Source: Deltaproteobacteria bacterium (lineage in GTDB: Bacteria; Desulfobacterota; Desulfovibrionia; Desulfovibrionales; Desulfovibrionaceae). Taken from it: a DNA stretch of 5,970 nucleotides. Position 1 is the stretch's first letter. Each line of letters opens with the position of its first letter. Under the pieces are notes generated by a model. That model saw only the letters and a list, made by a program, of their open reading frames with translations. It made no database searches and was not told where the DNA came from. The position numbers and the translations under genes are program-made. This document shows positions 1 through 5,874 of this stretch, piece after piece. The stretch is from positions 1 to 5,970 of the forward strand of contig JAITGZ010000206.1 in the NCBI GenBank assembly GCA_031280335.1, read 5' to 3'.

Positions 1-13
1 GGGGCAACGCCCC
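1..13 (-). terminator. GC hairpin after the last gene, possible terminator cut by the edge
   Basis: A perfect inverted repeat, GGGGC-GTT-GCCCC on the minus strand (5-bp stem, 3-base loop), directly follows the TGA of the CYTH gene. This is where an intrinsic terminator would sit, but the required T-run and any longer stem would lie outside the window. Confidence 0.4.
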
Positions 14-508
14 TCAAGAGAATAAATCAGCGTTTCCCTGATTTTTCCACTGGGAAAAGGGATATCTGACCAGACTGGCGTTGAAGTAGCGTGGATCTCC
101 CGTTACTTCAACGCCAATCCAGGAAGGTTTGCTTATTTTTTGCGTTTCGCTCTCCAGCTCCACTTCCGCCAGGATCAGACCGGTGTTTTCGCCCAAAAAC
201 TCATCCACCTCCCAGATGAGGCCGTCAAAGAGAACTTTGTAGCGTATCTTTTCGATCAGCGGTTTTTCCGCCATACGCTCCAGCAGGGCTTCGGCTTCGG
301 CCAAGGGAATGGGATATTCATATTCTTCATGCACAGGGCCGTCTCCCGCTCCTTTAACGCCCAGAAAGGCACGTTGACCTGCCAGACGCACACGCACGGA
401 GCAGGCCGGGGATATGCCCAGGTACCCCTGACGGTAAAGCTCGCCTTTGGTCATGGCGCGCCACTCTTCACCGCACAGAAGAAACTTTCTTTCTATTTCC
501 ATGCTCAT
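14..508 (-). CDS. CYTH-domain protein, probable triphosphate hydrolase
   Basis: A small soluble single-domain member of the CYTH superfamily, which includes class IV adenylate cyclase, thiamine triphosphatase and bacterial inorganic triphosphatases. At 164 residues it matches the short bacterial forms. Visible are the hallmark EIERKFLL (4-11), RQGYL (26-30), acidic-basic strand pairs such as SVRVRL (37-42) and LGVKG (49-53), EEYEYPIP (61-68), IEKIRYKV (85-92), WEVDEF (99-104), LAEVELESE (113-121) and IGVEVTGDPRY (131-141). These alternating Glu/Lys/Arg residues would line the tunnel that binds triphosphate and divalent metal. Its substrate is not readable; inorganic tripolyphosphatase is the likeliest guess. 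The start is uncertain: ATG at 508, ATG at 502 (MEIERK) or TTG at 532, none with a clear Shine-Dalgarno. It follows ribH by 39 bases and may be the last gene of the operon. It has no known role in flavin synthesis. Confidence 0.85.
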   Translation of the reverse strand: MSMEIERKFLLCGEEWRAMTKGELYRQGYLGISPACSVRVRLAGQRAFLGVKGAGDGPVHEEYEYPIPLAEAEALLERMAEKPLIEKIRYKVLFDGLIWEVDEFLGENTGLILAEVELESETQKISKPSWIGVEVTGDPRYFNASLVRYPFSQWKNQGNADLFS

Positions 509-547
509 ATCGGCATCAAGTACCCAGTACAAAAAGTTAAAAAGACA

Positions 548-1021
548 CTACCCCAATAAACGCAAGACTTTGACGCTTTCCAGCATAGCTGCCGCAGCAT
601 CGGCCCCTTTGTTGCCGCTTTTGCCTCCAGCGCGTTCCATGGCCTGTTCAAGACTGTCCGTGGTCAAAAGGCCAAAACCAACGGGAAGACCGGAATTCAG
701 ACTGACCTGGGCCAGTCCTTTGGTAGCCTCGGCGCACACATATTCGAAATGCGGGGTTTCGCCGCGGATGACCGCCCCCAGGGCCACCAGACCGTCATAA
801 TGACCGGAGAGGGCCAGCTTATGACAGATCAACGGCAGTTCGAACGCCCCAGGCATGCGCACAATTGTCAAATTTTCATGTTCCGCCCCGTGGCGCAGCA
901 GGTAATCCACCGCCCCACTGACAAGTTTTTCCACCACCAAGTCGTTGAAACGCGCCGCCGCTATGGCGATTTTAAGGCCGCCGGCCTCCAGCTGCCCTTC
1001 AATGGTTTTGATATGACGCAT
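548..1021 (-). CDS. ribH: 6,7-dimethyl-8-ribityllumazine synthase
   Basis: Condenses the DHBP made by the RibB half of RibBA with the ribityl-aminouracil derived from the RibD product, giving the lumazine substrate of RibE. Family members assemble into pentamers or 60-mer capsids; which form applies cannot be read from this sequence. The 157 residues are the usual length. Motifs are ARFN (23-26), RMPGAFELPL (55-64), ALGAVIRGETPHFEYV (80-95, with H91 the predicted catalytic histidine), GFGLLTTDSLEQAMERAG (115-132) and KSGNKG (134-139). The ATG at 1021 lies 3 bases after the ribBA stop, and its GGAG ribosome-binding site lies within the last codons of ribBA, so translation is probably coupled. 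The stop is TAG. Confidence 0.97.
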   Translation of the reverse strand: MRHIKTIEGQLEAGGLKIAIAAARFNDLVVEKLVSGAVDYLLRHGAEHENLTIVRMPGAFELPLICHKLALSGHYDGLVALGAVIRGETPHFEYVCAEATKGLAQVSLNSGLPVGFGLLTTDSLEQAMERAGGKSGNKGADAAAAMLESVKVLRLLG

Positions 1022-1024
1022 ATT

Positions 1025-2251
1025 TTATTCTCCGGATTCAGGTTTTGTGGCTATATGCAGCAGGTGCCCCATCTTTTCCCTCTTGGCGCGCAAATATGCC
1101 TCGTTGAATATGGACGGCCCCAACTCCAAGGGCACACGCTCTGTAACCTCCAGGCCGTATCCTTCCAGACCGATAATTTTTTTTGGGTTGTTGGTCAATA
1201 AGCGCATTTTGCGCACGCCCAGATCCACCAGCATTTGCGCCCCTATGCCGTAATCACGCAAATCCGCCTTGAACCCCAGTTTAAGGTTGGCCTCCACCGT
1301 ATCCAGACCCTGATCCTGCAGGGCGTACGCCAAAATTTTGTTGGTCAGACCGATGCCGCGTCCTTCCTGACGCATGTACAAAATGGCCCCACGCCCTTCC
1401 TCCGCCACCATACGCATGGCCGCATTCAACTGCCCGCCGCAGTCACAGCGTAAAGATCCCATGGCATCCCCAGTCAGACATTCGCTGTGTACGCGCACCA
1501 ACACGGGACTTTCACCCGCAAGGTCGCCCATGACCAAGGCCACATTGGGCGAACTTTGCAGATCGTTCTCATAAGCGATGATGTTGAAGTCGCCATAAGG
1601 CGTGGGCAGTTTGGCCTGGGCGGCGCGGCGCACGGCCAAAATCCCCGACTGCACCCGATAGCGGATCAAATCTTTGATGGTGGCGATCTTAAGATGATGT
1701 TTGGCCGCGAACTCCAGCAGATCCGGCATACGGGCCATTTCGCCGCTGTCCTTCATGATTTCGCAAATTACCGCCGCCGGACGCAGCCCGGCCAGACGGG
1801 CCAAATCTACCCCCCCTTCGGTCTGGCCGGCCCGTACCAACACCCCGCCGGGCTGAGCGCGCAGGGGGAACATGTGCCCTGGGCTTACCACATCGCGAGG
1901 GGAGGCGTCTTCAGCAATGGCCGCCTGTACAGTACGTGCGCGATCCGCTGCGGAAATGCCTGTACTCACCCCCTGCCGCGCCTCAATGGAGACTGTGAAA
2001 TTGGTGCCGAAGCCGGATTCGTTGGTCTTGGTCATCAGCGGCAGACGCAATTGATCGCATATCTCCGGAGCCAGGGGCAGGCAAATCAGTCCACGGCCAT
2101 GCATAGCCATAAAATTGATCGCCTCCGCCGTGGCGAACTGCGCCGCAATGGTCAGGTCCCCTTCATTTTCGCGGTCCTCATCGTCCACCAAAATGATCAT
2201 CCGTCCGGCGCGTATTTCTTCTATGGCTTCCTCGGCCCGGCATATACTCAT
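1025..2251 (-). CDS. ribBA: Fused DHBP synthase / GTP cyclohydrolase II
   Basis: Supplies both entry precursors of riboflavin: the RibB half turns ribulose 5-phosphate into 3,4-dihydroxy-2-butanone 4-phosphate, and the RibA half opens GTP. The product is 408 residues, normal for RibBA. The RibB half (about 1-200) has DDEDRENEGDL (23-33), TNFTVSIEA (83-91), TGISAADRA (97-105), PGHMFPLRA (124-132) and VICEI (161-165). An ungapped offset of ten residues to E. coli RibB fits every motif and puts Q143, in GQTEGG, where E. coli has the predicted metal ligand H153. The RibA half (about 205-400) looks intact: zinc cysteines C258, C269 and C271 in HSECLTGD and RCDCG, MRQEGRGIGL (293-302), ADLRDYGIGAQ (329-339) and LLTNNPKK (351-358). 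The ATG at 2251 is preceded 5 bases upstream by GGAG, unlike the in-frame alternatives at 2275 and 2314, which also overlap ribE. The stop is 3 bases before ribH. Confidence 0.95.
   Translation of the reverse strand: MSICRAEEAIEEIRAGRMIILVDDEDRENEGDLTIAAQFATAEAINFMAMHGRGLICLPLAPEICDQLRLPLMTKTNESGFGTNFTVSIEARQGVSTGISAADRARTVQAAIAEDASPRDVVSPGHMFPLRAQPGGVLVRAGQTEGGVDLARLAGLRPAAVICEIMKDSGEMARMPDLLEFAAKHHLKIATIKDLIRYRVQSGILAVRRAAQAKLPTPYGDFNIIAYENDLQSSPNVALVMGDLAGESPVLVRVHSECLTGDAMGSLRCDCGGQLNAAMRMVAEEGRGAILYMRQEGRGIGLTNKILAYALQDQGLDTVEANLKLGFKADLRDYGIGAQMLVDLGVRKMRLLTNNPKKIIGLEGYGLEVTERVPLELGPSIFNEAYLRAKREKMGHLLHIATKPESGE
1030..1033 (-). promoter_or_regulatory. ribH ribosome-binding site inside the ribBA end
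   Basis: GGAG lies 8 bases before the ribH ATG and is part of the last sense codons of ribBA (GGA GAA TAA). A ribosome terminating on ribBA covers this site, so ribH initiation is probably coupled to ribBA termination. Confidence 0.75.
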
Positions 2252-2256
2252 ATAAA

Positions 2257-2260
2257 CTCC
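2257..2260 (-). promoter_or_regulatory. ribBA ribosome-binding site
   Basis: GGAG lies 5 bases before the ATG at 2251, inside the 13-base ribE-ribBA gap. It selects the 408-residue product; upstream in-frame starts lack such a site and would overlap ribE. Confidence 0.8.
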
Positions 2261-2264
2261 GTTT

Positions 2265-2909
2265 TTACATTTCATGGAGGGAAAATCCCCCTCCGGTCCG
2301 CGCCAGTCCGGCACCCCCGCCCTGGGGCATGACCAGACGCTCCAGGTATTTGGCGATGAGGTCTGTCTCCAGGTTTATTTTGCGGCCCGTTTTCCAGGAA
2401 CGGATGGTGGTGCATGCCTGGGTGGCCGGGATGATGTTTACTTCAAAATAATCCGGACCGCAGGTATTGACAGTCAGGCTGATCCCATCCAGGCAGACCG
2501 ATCCCTTGGCGCATATATAACGGGCCTGTTCCAGCGGACAGGACAGGCGGCAGCGCAGGGAAAGCCCGGCCTTGTCCATGCCGGCGATTTCACACAGGGC
2601 ATCCACATGTCCGCTCACCAGGTGCCCGCCCAAACGGTCGCCCAGACGCAGGGCGCGCTCCAGGTTCACCTCGTCCCCCGGACGTATGCCCTTGAGATTA
2701 CTGCGTAAGAGAGTTTCAGCCGAGGCATAGGCGGTAAATTCGCCGGGGGCGGCTTTTTCCACCGTCAGACAAACTCCGTTCACCGCTATGCTTTCACCAC
2801 GGGCGCAATCCGTAAAAGGGGAGGAAGGCTGAATACGCAGGCGGTTTTCATTCCCTGAAGGGGTAACAGCCCTCACCCTGCCCGTATTTTGCACAAGACC
2901 GGTAAACAT
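2265..2909 (-). CDS. ribE: Riboflavin synthase, alpha subunit
   Basis: Catalyses the last step, dismutation of two 6,7-dimethyl-8-ribityllumazine molecules to riboflavin plus the pyrimidine that RibH reuses. The 214-residue product shows the expected two homologous lumazine-binding barrels. Barrel 1 has MFTGLVQNTG (1-10), GESIAVNGVCLTV (38-50) and SAETLLRSNL (63-72). Barrel 2 has RLGGHLVSGHVD (92-103), KGSVCLDGISLTVN (135-148) and NIIPATQACTTI (158-169), then NLETDLIAKYLERL (179-192) of the C-terminal trimerisation helix. The last 18 residues (197-214) form a glycine-rich tail beyond the usual end and look non-catalytic. The start at 2909 gives the near-universal MFTG opening, with AGGA 9 bases upstream. 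The 49-base gap from ribD is the largest inside the run and contains a possible internal promoter. Some nomenclatures call this gene ribC. Confidence 0.96.
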   Translation of the reverse strand: MFTGLVQNTGRVRAVTPSGNENRLRIQPSSPFTDCARGESIAVNGVCLTVEKAAPGEFTAYASAETLLRSNLKGIRPGDEVNLERALRLGDRLGGHLVSGHVDALCEIAGMDKAGLSLRCRLSCPLEQARYICAKGSVCLDGISLTVNTCGPDYFEVNIIPATQACTTIRSWKTGRKINLETDLIAKYLERLVMPQGGGAGLARTGGGFSLHEM

Positions 2910-2944
2910 GGCGTTTCGTCCTGTTAGAGCATATTAACTTTGAG

Positions 2945-2950
2945 ATTATA
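2945..2950 (-). promoter_or_regulatory. Candidate internal -10 box upstream of ribE
   Basis: A perfect TATAAT on the minus strand lies in the AT-rich 49-base gap between ribD and ribE, about 35 bases before the ribE ATG. The hexamer 17 bases upstream (TACATG) is a poor -35, and no extended -10 TGn is present. It could be a weak internal promoter for ribE-ribBA-ribH, or chance in AT-rich DNA. Confidence 0.3.
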
Positions 2951-2958
2951 CATTTAAA

Positions 2959-4125
2959 TCAGCGTGACATGTAGCGCAGGCATAAATCTGGCCCACGCCT
3001 TTCACCGGAAATAAAGCGCAGGTTCAGGGACTGCTCCAGACTCTGCGCTCCGGCTCCGTCAAAGAGCGGCCTGGCCAGGCTGTCACCCAACACACGCGGG
3101 GCCATATGCAGCAAAAACTCATCCGCCAAGCCCTGCCGCAGCAAAGACAGCCCCAACCTGCCCCCGCCTTCGCAAAGGACGTAAAAACAATTATATTCCC
3201 GGCGCAAGATATCCAGGCACTGCTCCAGGCAAAGACCGCCGGACATGTCATTTTTTTCTTCTTCCAGCCCGTGAATGCGCAGACCCAAACCACGCAGGGC
3301 GGTGCCCCGCCCGCCGGCAGCCTCTTTTTTGCCGGTGAAAAATATAGTGCTGCCGGGGCGTTCACGCAAGAGGTAAAAGGATGAATCCGCATCGGGCAAG
3401 CGCCCCCCCACCACCACGGCCAGGGGTTGCGCTCCGTCTGACTCATGGCCCAGGCGGGCGGTGAGCTTAGGGTTATCCATATAAAAAGTGTTGCCGCCGA
3501 TCAACACAGCCTGCACCCGGCTGCGCAGCCAGTGTACATAAGCCAGGCTTTCCGGCGAACTTAATCCGCGTGAGCGGCCATGGCGGTCGGCAATGCGCCC
3601 GTCCAGGCTGGCGGCCAGCTTAAGCAGAACATAGGGGCGGTGTCCATGCTGAAAAAGCAAAAAATCCGCAATGTTATCCAGGCATTCCTGAGGGGCTGCC
3701 CCAAATTCAACCTTTACCCCGGCCTCGGCCAGCCGCCGCGCCCCGCCCGCAGCCACAGGGTTGGGGTCGGGCGCGCCAACGACCACATGCCTGATCCCCG
3801 CCTCCAGTACGGCCTCGGCACAGGGCGGAGTATGGCCGTGATGGACGCATGGTTCCAACGTGACCACCAAAGTACAGGTTGAGGGATCAACTCCTTTTTT
3901 CCGGGCTTCATCCAGAGCCGCACGCTCGGCGTGTTTTTCGCCGTAAGCCGTGTGCCAGCCCCGGGCCAAAATTTGCCCTTCCCTGACCAGCAAGGCCCCC
4001 ACCATGGGATTGGGGGCGGTACGGCCAAGGCCATTACGACTGAGGCGCAAGGCTTCCAGCATAAAGCGCCGGCAGGGATGCTCCCGCTCAGGCCGGGCCG
4101 CGTGGATTATATGGTGCGGCGACAT
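2959..4125 (-). CDS. ribD: Bifunctional riboflavin biosynthesis deaminase/reductase
   Basis: Carries out two successive steps: deamination of the pyrimidine product of GTP cyclohydrolase II, then NADPH-dependent reduction of the ribosyl side chain. The product is 388 residues, slightly longer than the usual 360-370. The N-terminal deaminase domain (about 17-160) has APNPMVGALLV (38-48), zinc motif HAE (65-67) and PCVHHGHTPPC (92-102, ligands C93 and C102), and DPNP (120-123). The reductase domain (about 164-388) opens with YVLLKLAASLDGRIA (165-179) and carries AVLIGGNTFYMDNPKLTAR (206-224) and EGGGRLGLSLLRQGLADE (319-336). Histidine 98 replaces the Arg or Lys usual in HGRTPPC, and the usual VAGKG stretch reads VAAGG with one residue fewer (124-128); I judge these to be lineage variation. 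The extra length lies mostly near residues 265-300. The start at 4125 follows a full AGGAGG 6 bases upstream. The gene is 27 bases after the deaminase. Confidence 0.96.
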   Translation of the reverse strand: MSPHHIIHAARPEREHPCRRFMLEALRLSRNGLGRTAPNPMVGALLVREGQILARGWHTAYGEKHAERAALDEARKKGVDPSTCTLVVTLEPCVHHGHTPPCAEAVLEAGIRHVVVGAPDPNPVAAGGARRLAEAGVKVEFGAAPQECLDNIADFLLFQHGHRPYVLLKLAASLDGRIADRHGRSRGLSSPESLAYVHWLRSRVQAVLIGGNTFYMDNPKLTARLGHESDGAQPLAVVVGGRLPDADSSFYLLRERPGSTIFFTGKKEAAGGRGTALRGLGLRIHGLEEEKNDMSGGLCLEQCLDILRREYNCFYVLCEGGGRLGLSLLRQGLADEFLLHMAPRVLGDSLARPLFDGAGAQSLEQSLNLRFISGERRGPDLCLRYMSR

Positions 4126-4131
4126 GGGCGG

Positions 4132-4137
4132 CCTCCT
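4132..4137 (-). promoter_or_regulatory. ribD ribosome-binding site (full AGGAGG)
   Basis: A complete AGGAGG lies 6 bases before the ribD ATG, in the 27-base gap after the deaminase gene. It is the strongest ribosome-binding site in the window and fixes the ribD start at 4125. Confidence 0.88.
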
Positions 4138-4152
4138 GCGTGCGGGATGCGA

Positions 4153-4602
4153 TCAGGACATAGGCCGGCATGGAATGCCAGCCTCCCGGAGCATGGCTTC
4201 GGCGAAAGGATCAGGGTAGGGTTCGGCGTAATGCACAAGGCTGATGCCGCAGTTGATGATCATCTTGCTGCAGATGGCGCAAGGCTGATTGGTACAGTAA
4301 AGTTCAGCCCCCCACAAAGCTATGCCGTGGATGGCCGCCTGGATGATCACATTTTGCTCCGCATGCAGGCCACGGCAAATTTCATGGCGCTCACCGGATT
4401 TAATGCCCAGCTCTGCGCGCAGGCATCCCTTGGTGAAGCAGTCGGCCATGCCGGAGGGCGCGCCGTTATAGCCCGTGGCCAGAATGCGCTTGTTCAGCAC
4501 GGCCACGGCCCCCACCTTGCGGCGAATGCACGTGGAGCGCTCGGCCACCAGGCGGGTGATGCCCATGAAGTACTCAGGCCAGGGGACTCTGCCCCGGCTC
4601 AT
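4153..4602 (-). CDS. Deoxycytidylate (dCMP) deaminase, ComEB-type
   Basis: Zinc-dependent enzyme predicted to deaminate dCMP to dUMP, the precursor of dTMP. The product is 149 residues, a typical length for the family. Visible motifs are ERSTCIRRKVGAVAV (21-35), the nucleotide-binding type GYNGAPSG (44-51), the catalytic zinc motif HAE (80-82, ligand H80 and proton-shuttling E82) and PCAIC (107-111, ligands C108 and C111). Extra Cys/His residues between 55 and 76 resemble those that bind a second, structural zinc in T4-like dCMP deaminases; that is inference. The start at 4602 gives the family-like opening MSRGRVPWPEYFM. An ATG at 4617 would overlap glyA and has no better ribosome-binding site. 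No strong Shine-Dalgarno precedes 4602, so translation probably depends on ribosomes finishing glyA 4 bases upstream. A tRNA or cytidine deaminase is less likely given GYNGAPSG and the spacing. Close homologues in Bacillus are called ComEB. Confidence 0.92.
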   Translation of the reverse strand: MSRGRVPWPEYFMGITRLVAERSTCIRRKVGAVAVLNKRILATGYNGAPSGMADCFTKGCLRAELGIKSGERHEICRGLHAEQNVIIQAAIHGIALWGAELYCTNQPCAICSKMIINCGISLVHYAEPYPDPFAEAMLREAGIPCRPMS

Positions 4603-4606
4603 ATTT

Positions 4607-5845
4607 TTACCAGGCATAGAGAGGAAAGGCGCGCGCAAATTTTTCCACTTTGCGGCGCAAGACGGCGAGCCGGGCCTCATTGTGCCTGGAATCCACCGCC
4701 TCAATGATCCAGGCGGCGATTCTGCGCATATCGCCTGGCTTCATGCCCCTGGTGGTCAAGGCCGGGGTGCCCAGACGGACGCCGGAAGTGACAAAGGGAG
4801 ATCTCTTTTCAAAGGGCACCACGTTTTTATTAACCGTAATGCCTGCCTGATCCAGAGCTATTTCGGCCTCTTTGCCCGTCACTTCCATATCACTGAAATC
4901 AACCAGCATAAGATGATTGTCCGTGCCGCCGGAAACCAGACTCCAACCTCCATCCGCCAGGGCGGCGGCCAAGGCTTTGGCATTGTCCAACACCTGCTTC
5001 TGATATTTTACAAAGTTAGCTTCCAGGGCCTCACCCAGGGCCACAGCCTTGGCGGCGATGACGTGCATGAGCGGCCCTCCTTGAATGCCCGGAAAAATCT
5101 GACTGTTCAATGGCTTGGATTTTTCGTCCGCAGCGAGGATCATCCCCCCGCGCGGACCGCGCAGGGTTTTGTGCGTAGTGGTGGTGGTATAGTGGGCATG
5201 GGGGATGGGACTGGGGTGGAGATTGGCGGCCACCAGCCCGGCAATGTGGGCCATATCAACCATGAGGGCCGCGCCCACCTCATCGGCGATACGCCTGAAG
5301 CGCTCAAAGTCCAGGGTACGGGCGTAGGCGCTGGCTCCGGCCACGATCAGACGCGGCCGCTCCCGGCGGGCCTGCTCCAGCAAAGCGGAATAATCAATGA
5401 CTCCGCTGCCTCGCTCCACCCCATAAGAGACGAATTTGAAAAATTTGCCGGAAAAATTGGCCGGGCTGCCATGGGTCAAGTGTCCGCCGTGGGCCAGATC
5501 CATGCCCAATACCTTATCTCCAGGAGTCAAGGCGGAAAAATACACCGCCATATTGGCCTGACTGCCGGAATGGGGCTGCACATTAACATACTCGGCCTTG
5601 AACAGCCGTTGCGCCCGCTCTATGGCCAAGGTTTCCACCTCGTCCACAAATTCGCAGCCGCCGTAATACCTTTTGCCGGGGTAGCCTTCGGCGTACTTGT
5701 GCGTCAAAACGCTCCCCTGCGCCTGCCGCACGGCGGCGGAGACAAAATTCTCCGAAGCGATCAATTCCAACGTGCCGGTCTGCCTCTCCATTTCGCGAAG
5801 AATCGCCCGCCCCACTTCCAGATCGCGCAAATAAAGCTCATCCAT
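4607..5845 (-). CDS. glyA: Serine hydroxymethyltransferase (PLP enzyme)
   Basis: Cytosolic PLP enzyme that interconverts serine plus tetrahydrofolate with glycine plus 5,10-methylene-tetrahydrofolate, the main source of one-carbon units. The 412-residue product matches the usual family length of about 410-430. Visible signatures are LIASENF (28-34), HKYAEGYPGKRYYGG (49-63), PHSGSQAN (91-98), VDMAHIAGL (196-204) and TTTTTHKTLRGPRGG (220-234), in which K226 is the predicted Schiff-base lysine. SGVRLGTPALTTRG (354-367) is also present. The ATG at 5845 is chosen because AGGAG lies 6 bases upstream and the protein then begins MDELYLRD. An in-frame ATG at 5896 would add 17 residues but lacks a Shine-Dalgarno. 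It is the first gene of the run seen here, and its stop is 4 bases before the deaminase start, so the two are probably co-transcribed and coupled. No key residue is missing. Confidence 0.97.
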   Translation of the reverse strand: MDELYLRDLEVGRAILREMERQTGTLELIASENFVSAAVRQAQGSVLTHKYAEGYPGKRYYGGCEFVDEVETLAIERAQRLFKAEYVNVQPHSGSQANMAVYFSALTPGDKVLGMDLAHGGHLTHGSPANFSGKFFKFVSYGVERGSGVIDYSALLEQARRERPRLIVAGASAYARTLDFERFRRIADEVGAALMVDMAHIAGLVAANLHPSPIPHAHYTTTTTHKTLRGPRGGMILAADEKSKPLNSQIFPGIQGGPLMHVIAAKAVALGEALEANFVKYQKQVLDNAKALAAALADGGWSLVSGGTDNHLMLVDFSDMEVTGKEAEIALDQAGITVNKNVVPFEKRSPFVTSGVRLGTPALTTRGMKPGDMRRIAAWIIEAVDSRHNEARLAVLRRKVEKFARAFPLYAW

Positions 5846-5851
5846 GATCCA

Positions 5852-5856
5852 CTCCT
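5852..5856 (-). promoter_or_regulatory. glyA ribosome-binding site
   Basis: AGGAG on the minus strand, 6 bases before the ATG at 5845. It decides the glyA start in favour of the 412-residue form over the longer frame beginning at 5896. Confidence 0.85.
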
Positions 5857-5868
5857 GCCGTTGTTGTA

Positions 5869-5874
5869 ATAATA
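5869..5874 (-). promoter_or_regulatory. Weak candidate -10 box before glyA
   Basis: TATTAT on the minus strand matches the sigma-70 -10 consensus at five of six positions, inside the AT-rich patch before glyA. No convincing -35 hexamer lies 16-18 bases upstream, and transcription from here would leave a leader of only about 17 bases. The real promoter may lie beyond the window. Confidence 0.2.

Noticed and set aside
509..550. Possible terminator between ribH and the CYTH gene, suggested by T-runs
   Set aside because: No stable stem precedes the T-runs. The only clear inverted repeat (GTAC-CCA-GTAC, 520-530) has a 4-bp stem and lies after them in the direction of transcription.
1810..1816. 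A seven-base homopolymer in ribBA as a phase-variation or frameshift site
   Set aside because: The frame is continuous on both sides with conserved motifs, and seven bases is short for a slippage switch in a housekeeping gene.
2252..2314. A longer RibBA start inside the end of ribE
   Set aside because: The extra 21 residues overlap ribE in another frame and lack a ribosome-binding site; the ATG at 2251 has GGAG at good spacing and gives a normal RibB opening.
1487..2332. A 281-codon plus-strand open frame opposite ribBA
   Set aside because: It lies against the conserved RibBA frame, has no recognisable domain and is best explained as a shadow of codon bias.
3024..3446. A 140-codon minus-strand frame overlapping ribD, rich in Trp and Cys
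   Set aside because: It is an out-of-frame reading of the ribD reductase domain, which is itself well supported in the main frame.
4475..5869. A 464-codon open frame on the plus strand opposite glyA and the start of the deaminase gene
   Set aside because: It is antisense to clear, full-length conserved genes. Its composition (rich in Gly, His, Gln and Arg) is what GC-rich codons give when read backwards, and I recognise no domain.
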